A stretch of DNA of 23,881 bases from Phaeoceros laevis (Eukaryota > Anthocerotophyta > Anthocerotopsida > Notothyladales), in the NCBI GenBank assembly GCA_049999765.1, contig JBNGIQ010008267.1, positions 1 to 23,881 of the forward strand, given 5' to 3'. The translations under genes and the position numbers were made by a program. The notes beneath the pieces are model-generated. The model was not told where the DNA came from, did no database searches, and saw nothing but the letters and a program-made list of their open reading frames with translations. Below are positions 1-8,320 of this stretch, in pieces; positions within the stretch are counted from its first letter, which is position 1, and each line of letters opens with the position of its first letter.

Positions 1-690
1 GCCACTGAGGCCGTCGGACGGCATCTCTTGGAGAGCCCTTCTACCTGATTTGGTTTTTTATCATTTGTGGGCGTTACGGTACTCGGATCGCGGTCTATCA
101 TATACCGTTAGATAGAGCACCTGCACGGCGTCCTCTTAGAGAGGCCGTCGGACGGCGTCTGAATGGCGTCCTCTTGGAGAGGCTGTCGGACGGCATCTCT
201 TAAGAAGCCCTTCTACCTAATTTGTTGTTACATCTTTTGAGCGCATTTCAAAACTCGGATTATAATTTACCATATACCGTTGGATAGAGCTCGTTGAGCT
301 CTATCCAACGATATATAGCAAGATGCTTGAAAACATCAACGCAATAACAAGACACGAATGAAATGTCCCACAGGACCAACCAGCCCCTTGGCTCTCCAAG
401 TGACGCCGTCCGATGGCCTGGACGGCGTCCTATTGGAGAGGCCGTCGGACGGCGTCTGGATGGTGTCCTCTTGGAGAGGCCGTCGGATGGCATCTCTTAA
501 GAAGCCCTTCTACCTGATTTGTTGTTGCATCTTTTGAGCGCGTTTTGAAACTCGGATTATAGTTTACCATATACCGTTGGATAGAGCTCGTTGAGTTCTA
601 TCCAAGATATATAGCAAGATGCTTGAAAACATCAACGCAATAACAAGACACCAATGAAAATGTCCTACAGGACCAACCAGCCACTTTGAG
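1..690. repeat. Tandem ~297-bp repeat array (two full units plus a partial one)
   Basis: The block starting gaggccgtcg at 141 recurs at 438, an offset of 297 bp. Everything between follows suit: the 'cttctacct' segment, the 'actcggattata' segment, the hairpin near 278/577 and the tail 'gatgcttgaaaacatcaacg'. A related partial unit begins at position 7 (gaggccgtcggacggcatct) and continues into a diverged 'cttctacctgattt' stretch. Within units, shorter ~40-bp blocks built on 'gccgtcggacggc' also repeat (about 7, 141, 179, 438, 476). No credible gene is present; the 77-residue minus-strand ORF is a by-product of the repeat. The array is cut by the left edge of the window, so its full length is unknown. 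Confidence 0.85.
278..310. repeat. Perfect 15-bp inverted repeat (hairpin), first of three related copies
   Basis: Arms at 278-292 and 296-310 are exact reverse complements around a 3-nt loop (gtt). Beyond one mismatch, five further A/T pairs (272-276 with 312-316) extend the stem. The core is ggatagagctc / gagctctatcc. A second copy at 577-605 has one mismatch and lies in the next 297-bp unit. A third, shorter and less perfect copy lies at 15859-15883, 15 kb away. Confidence 0.8.
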
Positions 691-777
691 TTGATTGAAG
701 TGAGTACGCCGTCTACCCTCATAAGGTAAAATGTGAGGAGCATAAGGGGACAAAATGAAACGGTTGGATGATGGGAG

Positions 778-831
778 TTGGAAGGATGTTGGGAGGTAGA
801 AGGATGTTGGGAGTTAGAAGGATGCTGGGAT
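778..831. repeat. 18-bp minisatellite, three units
   Basis: Units at 778-795, 796-813 and 814-831 share the pattern agaaggatgttgggag with one to three changes each. The array is preceded by a G-rich stretch. The overlapping 83-residue ORF only translates this repeat (EGCWE-type units) and is not treated as a gene. Confidence 0.8.
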
Positions 832-930
832 TTGGGTTTATGGTTTATGATAGGAACCGGAAGTACGGGCGTTTATCCGGAATGCAGAGGGAAGTCCGGG
901 CTGCTATGCTCATCTATACATGGATGTGAC

Positions 931-994
931 CATGTATGGATGTTATACCGCTCATGTATGGTTGCTATACCATCCATGTATGGATGTTGTACCA
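931..994. repeat. 21-22-bp imperfect tandem repeat, three units
   Basis: The word catgtatgg recurs at 931, 953 and 974, each followed by a related 'ttgctatacc/ttatacc/ttgtacc' segment. A weaker related unit lies just upstream near 911. I see no gene between 690 and 1117; the stretch holds only these minisatellites and unassigned sequence. Confidence 0.7.
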
Positions 995-1117
995 TTCGTC
1001 GAATATCATGGCATGCCGATATCTTATGACATGCCGTATGCTACATCCATCTCATCTATGCGATGCAGTTTGAGCGACGGGGATAGCATCGCGGTGCAAA
1101 CTGCACGCTCATTTGCA

Positions 1118-1585
1118 CTATCTTGGGTGACGCCGTCGTAACGGCGTGACGTCCGCCGGCGGGAATCGCTGCGCAGTTGTGCAGTCTGCAGCAACGCTGT
1201 ACAAGACCCCTTGACGCTCCCCTGGCAATCTGCGTGATTGGTCGGCCATCCTTAGGATCTTCCGGGTAGGCTCAAACTCCTTGAAGCCCAGGCTGTACAC
1301 CGTGTCCTTCGTTATCAGATTGACACCTGACCCAGAATCAATTGGCACCTTCCGCACCACACATCCTTTAATCTCCACGTCCATTTCTGGAGATCCTCTG
1401 TCCTCCATCTCCACTGCGTGAACCGGAATCTCCCACCTGGATCTACGCTTCCTCCGTTGCGTACCCTTCAGAGCGTCCCTGACGATCTTGCGGTACTTAG
1501 GACAGTCCTCCAAAAGTTGCTGGAAGCTAACTTTCGCAGGATTCATCAGCAGGTCTCGTACAAAGTCGTATGATCCCTGCGACAA
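1118..1585 (-). pseudogene. Element A retroviral-type aspartic protease region
   Basis: The translation holds the motif IDSGSGVNLIT, the DSG active-site signature of retropepsin-like proteases. It is preceded by a beta-strand stretch (VEIKGCVVRKVP) and followed by LRMADQS, typical of Ty3/gypsy pol. This enzyme would cut the Gag-Pol polyprotein in the virus-like particle. The N-terminal part (FVRDLLMNPAKVSFQQLLE) looks like the usual gag-protease spacer. The frame is entered by a frameshift near 1590 from the upstream linker. The last ~45 residues do not resemble the family, marking the truncation point of the element. Confidence 0.75.
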
Positions 1586-2378
1586 ACCCCTCCTTGGGTT
1601 CCTCCTTCGCCTTTTCCTTCACCGGCGGAGGTGGAACCAACACCGTAGTTGGAGAAACGGTTCGCTGTAAGATCTTCGTTACCTCCAACGGCTTAGGAAT
1701 AGATGCCTTAGGGGGGAAAGACGGTGTGTCTTCCTCCCCTTGACGTTGCTCTCTTGCCTTCATCTCGGCTTCCATATTCTTCAACTCTTCCTGTATCATA
1801 GACGAGGCCCTCTGAGAAATGTCAGGTTCGAAGCGCGCCTCCGTTTGCTCGTCCTCCGTCTCCGAAGGTGCATCGTCTTGGTTGCGCGGCTCCTTGCTCC
1901 GACGCTTCTCCTTCTTTGAAGTGGGTTTTCTCTTCGACTTCTCCTTCTTCTCCTCCCGCCTTGGTTTCTTTGGAGGAGAAGTACTCCGTTTACTTCCACT
2001 TCGTGTTGTCACCTTGCCAACGAACGGTACGATACTGACCGTATTGGCAGAAAACGAAGCCCCATCCAACCTGGCTAACTCCTACAATCCAGCTATCAAT
2101 GCAGCCAAGTTAGAAGTAGACTCGTTTCGTCGCAGAGCTCTTCCTCCGTCCGTCGCTTCAGTCGTATACATGGCTGTTTCCTCCGTTGCCACGCCTACAT
2201 GGTAGATGTGCCCCTCCCTCGGGCAATCTTCTACATCAATCCTCATCGCCGGGGCCTCATCCAAGCCCACATGATGTGCTTGTTGTCCCCCCCTCTGCGG
2301 CATCTCCTGATGCGGAGGGTTAGCAAACCTCACATTCCTAGCGGCTCCGTAGTTCGGACACCGTGCATCACCAGGCAA
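1527..2378 (-). pseudogene. Element A linker between zinc knuckles and protease (basic, low complexity)
   Basis: Two same-frame pieces (2378-2082 and 2069-1527), separated by one in-frame TAG near 2083, make a hydrophilic region rich in Lys, Arg, Glu and Pro (e.g. KKPRREEKKEKSKRKPTSKK). An acidic stretch (SETEDEQTEARFEPD) and a proline-rich segment before the protease follow. No folded domain is recognised. Its place between nucleocapsid and protease fits the variable spacer of gypsy polyproteins. The 3' end shifts frame into the protease near 1590. Confidence 0.6.
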
Positions 2379-2851
2379 ATGGCCTTGACCCTTACAATCT
2401 CCACACTGCGGTACGTAACCAATCTGCCTATGAGGATGAGGGCAATTGTTAGATCCGGTGCCCCACAGTTATAACACTGTCCCGGTGGTGGTGCAATCAA
2501 CGGACGTTGCGACGGATGTGGTTGCCATTGCGCCCGTGAACTTGACGGCATACCCACACGTTCCCTCGGCTCGTACCGAGGGATATGGGCCTTGGCTATC
2601 GGCGTCATCTGCTGCACAGGCCTCTGCTGGTTATCTGCCACCTGATAAACTGACTCCTCATACGGCTCTGAGTAGTAGTAGCCATAGTCCTGCACCCATT
2701 CTCCTGCAGCAACCTGCTGTGCATCTATGTGACGGCTCCTACAGTTAGCACGAGAATGCCCCGGTTGATTGCAAATAGAACACCTCAGGCCAGAACGATT
2801 AGGTGAAGGCGATCTCCGTTTTGTAACGTCTCTGGCAATCTGCACCTTCAA
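2330..2851 (-). pseudogene. Element A nucleocapsid region with CCHC zinc knuckles
   Basis: A perfect zinc knuckle CSICNQPGHSRANC (C-X2-C-X4-H-X4-C) lies near the start. A second Cys pair (CYNCG) lies about 100 residues on. At that point (about 2455) the frame shifts: the natural continuation in the next frame gives further Cys/His groups, CGDCKGQGHLPGDARC (C-X2-C-X4-H-X6-C). Knuckles of this kind bind the element's RNA for packaging. The region continues gag in the same frame after a single in-frame TAA at 2857-2855. Codons between the knuckles encode a Gln/Pro/Tyr-rich linker. Confidence 0.8.
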
Positions 2852-2854
2852 ATC

Positions 2855-4003
2855 TTAAAACTTCTTAGCCAGATCCTCAATCAGGGCGACCACCTTCTTC
2901 TTCCCTGAATTCTCCTCCTGAACCTTCCTCTTCGGAGGCGAAGACACCCGTTTGGAAGTCTTGTACTTCCGTTCCGTATCCCGACGCCGTCTTCGTCTGT
3001 CCGATTCGTATGACGATGAGTCCCCATTCGATTCTGACGTTTCGGATGAACTCTCCTCCGAGGATGAACTTGACGAATCACTGGACTCCTCATATCGTTT
3101 CTTCCTCCGGCTCTTGACACGATGATGCCCTTTCCGACGAGACGACCCATAGTCTCGGTCCTTGCTCCGTTTGCTAGCTATCCGTGTAGCCTCCTTCTCC
3201 TCTCCTGCAGCAATGGCAGCCTGCAAGTTGTTCCGGTTGCCTTCTCTGCAAGCACGGTTAAGATCCTCCGGCAAACCCAAAGCAAACCAGTCCACAGCCA
3301 TGTCCTCCGAGTAGCCTGGATTAGTCCCACATTGTGGCACCCTGTCCAAAAGAATGTAGAACCGTTCGATGTAGTCCCGCATAGACTCCGTCCGCTTCTT
3401 CTTCAAGTTCTTGATTTTAGCCAACACACTGCTGGAGTGTGCAAGCTCGTTGAAACGGTCCAGAAAAGTTGTCTTCAGAGCATCCCAATCTGCCGGTGGA
3501 GTAGTCCTCCCCATCAACCTATTGAACCAATGCACGGAATGCCCTTTGAGAAGTCCACCGAAGATTTCAATGCGAGAACCTTCCTCCCTGTTAGCCCTGG
3601 ACACATTCTCGAAAAGCTGGACGAAGCTCTCCGCATCGTCATCCTCGTACTTCCCAAACAACGGGTATCGCTGTTTAGAAATATGCCCACCATTGCCACC
3701 ACCGGCTGGCACGGCCATATCCACTACTGGAGGGTCAACAGGAGAGTTCGATACTTCAACAACTTCAGGTACGACTCCCGTATCAACCTCCTCCTCGTAC
3801 TCCTCGTCCTCAACCCGACGAGATGATCCTGTCTCAGGTGTGTCAATCTTCAACACTTCAACCTGTTCCATCTCACGGACAAGATCCCGTCTCCTCGCTC
3901 GTTGCTGCCTTGGCGTCTCAAGAGGTTCCCTCAGAAGTTGGTTAATCGAAGCCTTCCTTTGACCTCCTCGTCGCATCCACCTTGACAAGCCTTGCAACAA
4001 CAA
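2855..4003 (-). CDS. gag: Element A gag (capsid) protein
   Basis: A 382-residue ORF. Residues ~1-110 are charged and acidic (EDEEYEEEVDTG). Residues ~115-260 match the retrotransposon gag fold: YPLFGKYEDDDAESF, the WFNRLMGR segment, FLDRFNELAHSS, then the Y-I-E-R-F helix of 'SMRDYIERFYILLDRVP'. Residues ~280-370 form a Ser-rich run and Arg/Lys tract (SSDSSSSSSEESSSETSES followed by RRRRRR). The protein would assemble the virus-like particle. The ATG lies 115 nt downstream of the PBS, a normal leader length. It ends at a TAA in frame with the zinc-knuckle region, so in this copy capsid and nucleocapsid are separated. Confidence 0.85.
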   Translation of the reverse strand: MLLQGLSRWMRRGGQRKASINQLLREPLETPRQQRARRRDLVREMEQVEVLKIDTPETGSSRRVEDEEYEEEVDTGVVPEVVEVSNSPVDPPVVDMAVPAGGGNGGHISKQRYPLFGKYEDDDAESFVQLFENVSRANREEGSRIEIFGGLLKGHSVHWFNRLMGRTTPPADWDALKTTFLDRFNELAHSSSVLAKIKNLKKKRTESMRDYIERFYILLDRVPQCGTNPGYSEDMAVDWFALGLPEDLNRACREGNRNNLQAAIAAGEEKEATRIASKRSKDRDYGSSRRKGHHRVKSRRKKRYEESSDSSSSSSEESSSETSESNGDSSSYESDRRRRRRDTERKYKTSKRVSSPPKRKVQEENSGKKKVVALIEDLAKKF

Positions 4004-4117
4004 CGGATACTACAACAACACCAAACAACATCAACGGCCACCTGTACCACTGTGGTCCGCTCCTTCCACAGGTCTCCAATCTCCAAGTACCTGTCGTCCG
4101 TCACCGCTCCTTCAGAA

Positions 4118-4135
4118 TCCCCGGCAACGGCGCCA
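4118..4135 (-). promoter_or_regulatory. Primer-binding site for tRNA-Asp (element A)
   Basis: The minus strand reads TGGCGCCGTTGCCGGGGA. As I know it, this is an exact 18-nt complement of the 3' end of plant tRNA-Asp including CCA, a primer used by many plant Ty3/gypsy elements. It lies 8 nt inside the probable LTR end (..CCTCA at 4146-4144) and 115 nt before the gag start, which fixes the orientation and the position of the 5' LTR. Confidence 0.9.
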
Positions 4136-4403
4136 AAAATTCTTGAGGTACTACTATGTAGCAACCCATGGTAGAATTTATCCCCGTATCTATCGTAATA
4201 TAAGGGGTTTCGTTCCCACAGAGACTCATATATGAGCAATGACAACCTAAACGGGCACTAGATACAACTAAACTTGCCTTTCAGGACTTTCGTCCCGTCA
4301 GACACAACCAAAATCACCACAAACCCCAGGCTTAGCCACATGACACTGCGCAAAACTACCTACACCGTCGCCAACGGCCAACCCCTGAGAGTTACTCCAC
4401 TCC

Positions 4404-4648
4404 AACACCTCGCAACCCGTAGTCGACGAGCCCTTCAGCACGGCAGACTTCTCGTCCTGCCCACAATCCTCAGGCTCGTTCTACGCCCTCGTCTCATACT
4501 GCCACGGATACCTTTCTACACGACAGACGGCCTCCCGTCCTACCGGCAATCCTCAGGTATCCACACACCAACACCTCACAACTTGTCGTAGGGGAGCCCT
4601 TCAACACGGCAGACGACCTCTCGTCCTGACGGCAATCCTCAGGCTCGT
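4404..4648. repeat. Sub-repeats inside the element A LTR
   Basis: The unit aacacctcgcaac...caggctcgt at 4404-4479 recurs at 4570-4648 with roughly 80-85% identity. A shorter middle copy (gacagacggcctcccgtcct ... caatcctcaggta) lies at about 4522-4558. Repeats of this sort are common in the U3 region of LTRs, where they may carry transcription-factor sites. Confidence 0.7.
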
Positions 4649-5372
4649 CCCACCACAACAGCGCCAGAAACACTTGCGCCACCGTCTTGTATCCTCTAGC
4701 AGATCCAAAGGTCTTCGGAGAGCATTAGGCTTCCCTCACGGCTGCACCCGTCACGCCTTCAAGCCATACGAGGCTGTTTAGAGGACCTTCGACTTTCCCC
4801 ATGGTCGTACCTGCAGAACCTTCTAAAGCCACAAGCTACTTTAGGGGACCTTCTAAGAGCTTTCCCCAGGGCCACTTACTGAACCACACTGAAGCTCAAC
4901 CTACGTCAACATCCACCAACAATAACCACCAACAATAAATGCAAGGCACGCAGCTCCCCGAGCATACGGCATCCTAGCTACCTAACTACCACTGAGGTGT
5001 TGTGGCAATGGCCTACTGAGCTGCTGTCACCAGCATTCAGCTCACCGCCTGGCTCAGACGTTTCCGGCCGCGAAGACACGGAAGCTCAACTTGCGTACTA
5101 CTACAGAGCAGTACCGCCGCCAATGGGGATCTCTGCCGTGGATGGAACGAATGCTCCTGACGACACGGACCTAGGAGACCTGCAGACTCCTACAGTGGTT
5201 CACACGACAGATGAGCAACGGGCCTTGGGTGCCAGCCGTATTGTACGACCAACGAGCCTTCGTATCCGTACGGGTAAAAGTGTGGCAGCACCAGGGGGAT
5301 GGAGAGCTCCAGCTCCGACTCCTGGAAAGGCTAGGCACATCAATGATATTGAATTAAGAAAGAAGGTGGACA

Positions 5373-5378
5373 TATATA
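5373..5378 (-). promoter_or_regulatory. Possible TATA box of the element A LTR
   Basis: The minus strand reads CACTATATATGTCC, a good plant TATA sequence. It sits inside the LTR about 1.2 kb from the PBS, which would imply a very long transcribed leader, so it is only a candidate. Confidence 0.3.
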
Positions 5379-5800
5379 GTGTAAGGGTGGACCACCTCAC
5401 TCTAGATCTGAAGATCTGCTCCCCATTGGCCAGAGAAATTGCCTTGAACCCTATTGGTCCACCTCACTCTACCCTATCCTATCTCACTAAGAAGATAGGG
5501 CGGGCCCCCCCTTCTAACTTAACTCTTATTAACCAACCTAACTGCATATTTATTCATAGCCGTCCGTACTACCTACGGACTACAACCTACGGAATCAAAA
5601 CATACGAAACAACAAGCAAACACTTAGCATTTCTACACAACCCTACTGTACCGGCTTGTACTCAAGCATCACCCGTGTCGTCGCTGTTAACGTTGGCTTC
5701 TACAGTCGTCCCTGGTCAAAACGAACTCCAAACCGTCTCCAAGCTACGGAATACGGCTGCAGGAATTTTCTTGAAGCCTGGAGAAGCTGCAGACACATGA

Positions 5801-8100
5801 ACTCAACTCCCCTGTGCCCGGCCGCCCTCCTGTAACCTCCAGAAAATTATGCAAGACTTTACGGCAACTCCGCTCGGAATTACGGCATTGGCCCAAGCAT
5901 TCTCCTGCTCCGTATCATACCGTTGTGGCCTCCTAAACAAGTGGCCCGCTAGCCACACCTAGCTCAACTACCACGGCTTGTCTTACAGCCGGGCCCGTGC
6001 CCTTAAACTACGGCCCTGTGGAATTACGGTACGAACCGTAAAAATTACGGGACAGCCCGTCTTACTACGGTACGGCCCGGAATAATTTTATCCTGCTCCT
6101 TTCCTCTCTGTGGATGTCTCCTTAAATTCTCGGGTCAAGCAGACACCCAGAACTCCAAGCATAAAATGTTCCAAGCTAGAACCCCTGTAAGGACGCCTAG
6201 ATGACCCTTCTCTTGATCTGCAGCCATGTGCCACTAGCACAACAAATTTAATAAAAGTTGCCTTGGGCCTCACCCAAGTATCTGAAGAGTCATCATGCGC
6301 AGTGGGCAACTAGCCAGCACAAGGAATTAATTAGGAGACACAAAGAAGGGTCAGAATCCCTCTCCACATCATAACCTGCAACATTGGCCTTCAACCCGGT
6401 CCCTATGGTAGCGCATCTGTCCATGGGATAGTGTGAATGGGTCCTTGAGCAAAAAGAAAATTAAAAAGAAACCATTCATGGCCCCCCCTTGTTCGCACGT
6501 GGGTGGTACCTAGTTGGTACCTGCCAAATCCCGACCTGGCCAGGCTCAAATCCAGCACGCACCCCAAGGCAACCCACAAACATTATTTTAAAGAGGAGAG
6601 CTAGGCTCCAAGAAGAGGAAATAAAGATCCCTTCTAGCCCTTCCTTGCAGCCCGGTCCACTTCTCCACCTAGACCGGCCCGCCTGGTCACTTGCAGCCAA
6701 CACACAACCTGCTAGGGAGGCATGCCAGCACGCAACATCATTAAACAAATTGAAAAAGGACATCAAGGGTGGGGGAGGGAAGATTCCTTCCTCACCACCC
6801 TACCATGCGCTCTCCTGTTGACTTTACGCCACATTAAGACATGCTGCCCTGCTCTACACCACCCTTGTACCTACAGCCTTTATGACCAGGTTGTGCTGGC
6901 AACCAAAGCACATTAAAATATAGCCAGAAACCCCAAGAGGGGGAGTGAGGGAGGTAGATTGCACACTTGCGCCCCTTCCTAGCTCCCAGTGCCACCAAAC
7001 TGTGCATCCCTCCTCAAATCCCAACTTGCGCCACACCTCCTAGCTTGCGCCATGCAATTGTGAGGGCACACACACCGTCACCACCTACAAATTGTTGATC
7101 CCAGCTGGCTATGGCCGCTACTTGGCACCCAAAAGCTTACACAACACCGCCACAGGCTTCAGACATGCATCAAATTAATTACGGTCTTTTCCGCAAGTCA
7201 GGGTTTTAAGCGGCAAACCCTTCCCAGAGTGGAAATTGCCAAAAATTACATTAACTCATAATGGAAAATTGCATAATCATCATGGTTGCATGTGGCCCAT
7301 GCCCTAACATGCCTACATATGTGTCCGTACCGTAGATGCCATCCGTAGCACATCAAAACATATTCGACGGTACGGACCGTAAAACCCTTGATACTCGTAC
7401 TATGCCGATACACATACGCTCATACATAAAAACCATACCAGGCTAAACCCCATTGTCAGGAACCCCTGTTGACATGTGTTTCACCATCGTCAGCCATGCG
7501 GCCACGACTCAGGATACAACCCTAGCCTGTTCCGACATACGGAAACAACCCTCAGCACATCCCGCTGCCGTTTCCACATGCCGTACACATCCTGGGACGA
7601 AACCCTCGTCCTCACATAACCACAGGTTAGCTCCCCGCTAACTCACCATCAGCTAATTAACCATAATTAATGAACGAACGGCATGTCAACCGTTATTGCA
7701 AACGGGTTAGCCGTTTATTAAACAAAAACAACAAAAAAAACATTCCAGTATTATTAAACCAACAAGTGGGTCACCACACTCAGCTGCCAAGTTCAAGCGT
7801 AAGCCGACTGAGAAACCCTAGTGAATGAAGCCGCCACCAAGTCAAGTTCGAAAGAAAGCCGTGATTCGAAGTTTTGCGGCCAAAAGCTGTCCCAGGGCTA
7901 AGTAAGCCGGGAAACCCTAACTAGGCTACCTTTTTTAACCATGGTTATAAACCCTAACTCAGGGTAATGCTGGCTAAGTGGGAGTATTGGGAAATAATTA
8001 GGCTGTAATTAGTTAAGTATATCCAGCATTATATAGTTAATGATAAAAAATACAATAGATATGAATCGATAGATTCATATCGTCATACACAAAGGGTGCC
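5801..8100. other. Intergenic stretch, no gene seen
   Basis: ORFs here are all under 111 residues, overlap on opposite strands and have no recognisable domain. Recurrent short palindromic words of the type acggtac..ccgta occur near 6010-6070 and 7360-7385. A perfect 10-bp inverted repeat lies at 8058-8081. A candidate LTR start (tgtcaggaacccc) lies near 7455, and would pair with the promoter-like stretch at 8.1-8.3 kb if this is an LTR, but I could not prove it. Confidence 0.5.
8058..8081. repeat. Perfect 10-bp inverted repeat, 4-nt loop
   Basis: The arms gatatgaatc and gattcatatc flank gata. It lies in an AT-rich stretch about 80 bp upstream of the TATA-like box at 8159. No function is evident. 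Confidence 0.6.
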
Positions 8101-8158
8101 GACCCAAACATAACCGTTGCACCTTCACGGCCACAGGACACCAACGGTCCAAGGCCTT

Positions 8159-8320
8159 TATAAAGCCACACGGGCTGAGAAAATTACTTCTTCTTCTCTA
8201 CCTTCCTGCTCTCTCGCTCTCAATCTCTCGATTCTATCTACTATCTATAGTGGTTTAGGAGACCACACCAGTTATAATTGAATGAATGAATGAATGATAA
8301 CCGTTTGGTGGTGAGCCAAC
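8159..8320 (+). promoter_or_regulatory. TATA box, pyrimidine-rich leader and (gaat)n run: probable LTR 3' part or promoter
   Basis: A TATAAA box at 8159-8164 is followed by a CT-rich run (about 8186-8235), as in the R/U5 part of many plant LTRs or a gene leader. The sequence then carries gaat repeated four times (8280-8296) and gtttggtggtgagccaac. No ORF of quality follows on the plus strand. The (gaat)n plus 'ggt..gagccaac' string resembles the short insertion at 18603-18639, so it could instead be the 3' tail of a minus-strand retroposon. Both readings are tentative. Confidence 0.35.

Larger units (their letters stand above)
1118..5800 (-). mobile_element. Element A: broken Ty3/gypsy LTR retrotransposon (gag-protease half, LTR on the right)
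   Basis: On the minus strand the order is LTR, PBS (4135-4118), gag (4003-2855), zinc knuckles (2851-2330), a basic linker and an aspartic protease (to about 1230). This is the order expected of a Ty3/gypsy 5' half. Reverse transcriptase, RNase H and integrase are absent: after the protease the translation loses family resemblance near 1230 and runs into satellite DNA. Coding is broken by in-frame stops near 2855 and 2083 and by frameshifts near 2455 and 1590. The copy is therefore a truncated, inactive remnant. The outer limit of the LTR near 5800 is a guess. Confidence 0.8.
4144..5800 (-). mobile_element. Element A 5' LTR (right end uncertain)
   Basis: The minus-strand LTR should end with ..CA just before the PBS; a CA lies at 4145-4144. 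The stretch holds ~78-bp sub-repeats (4404-4648) and a TATA-like tatata at 5373-5378, read on the minus strand as CTATATATG. A long but atypical 267-residue plus-strand ORF (4997-5800) shows no recognisable domain and probably arises by chance. I could not find a matching second LTR, so the outer boundary and TG start are not fixed. Confidence 0.5.

Noticed and set aside
931-994. CRISPR-like short repeats
   Set aside because: The units are contiguous with no unique spacers, and the DNA is eukaryotic; this is a minisatellite.
3122-3962. Plus-strand ORFs of 234 and 183 residues
   Set aside because: They are antisense shadows of the element A gag, which has the real gag motifs on the minus strand.
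3931-4245. 104-residue minus-strand ORF ahead of gag with a Cys-rich run
   Set aside because: It starts inside the LTR and reads through the tRNA-Asp PBS, so it is not a separate gene; gag starts later in another frame.
4997-5800. 267-residue plus-strand ORF
   Set aside because: It lies opposite the element A LTR, has no recognisable domain and mixed low-quality composition. A long chance ORF inside a TA-poor LTR is more likely than a gene.
6476-6821. Overlapping 96- and 110-residue ORFs; the minus strand looked faintly like a tRNA-derived SINE (B-box-like ggatttgagcc)
   Set aside because: The B-box match is poor, no A-box at proper spacing and no tail were found, and neither ORF has a domain.
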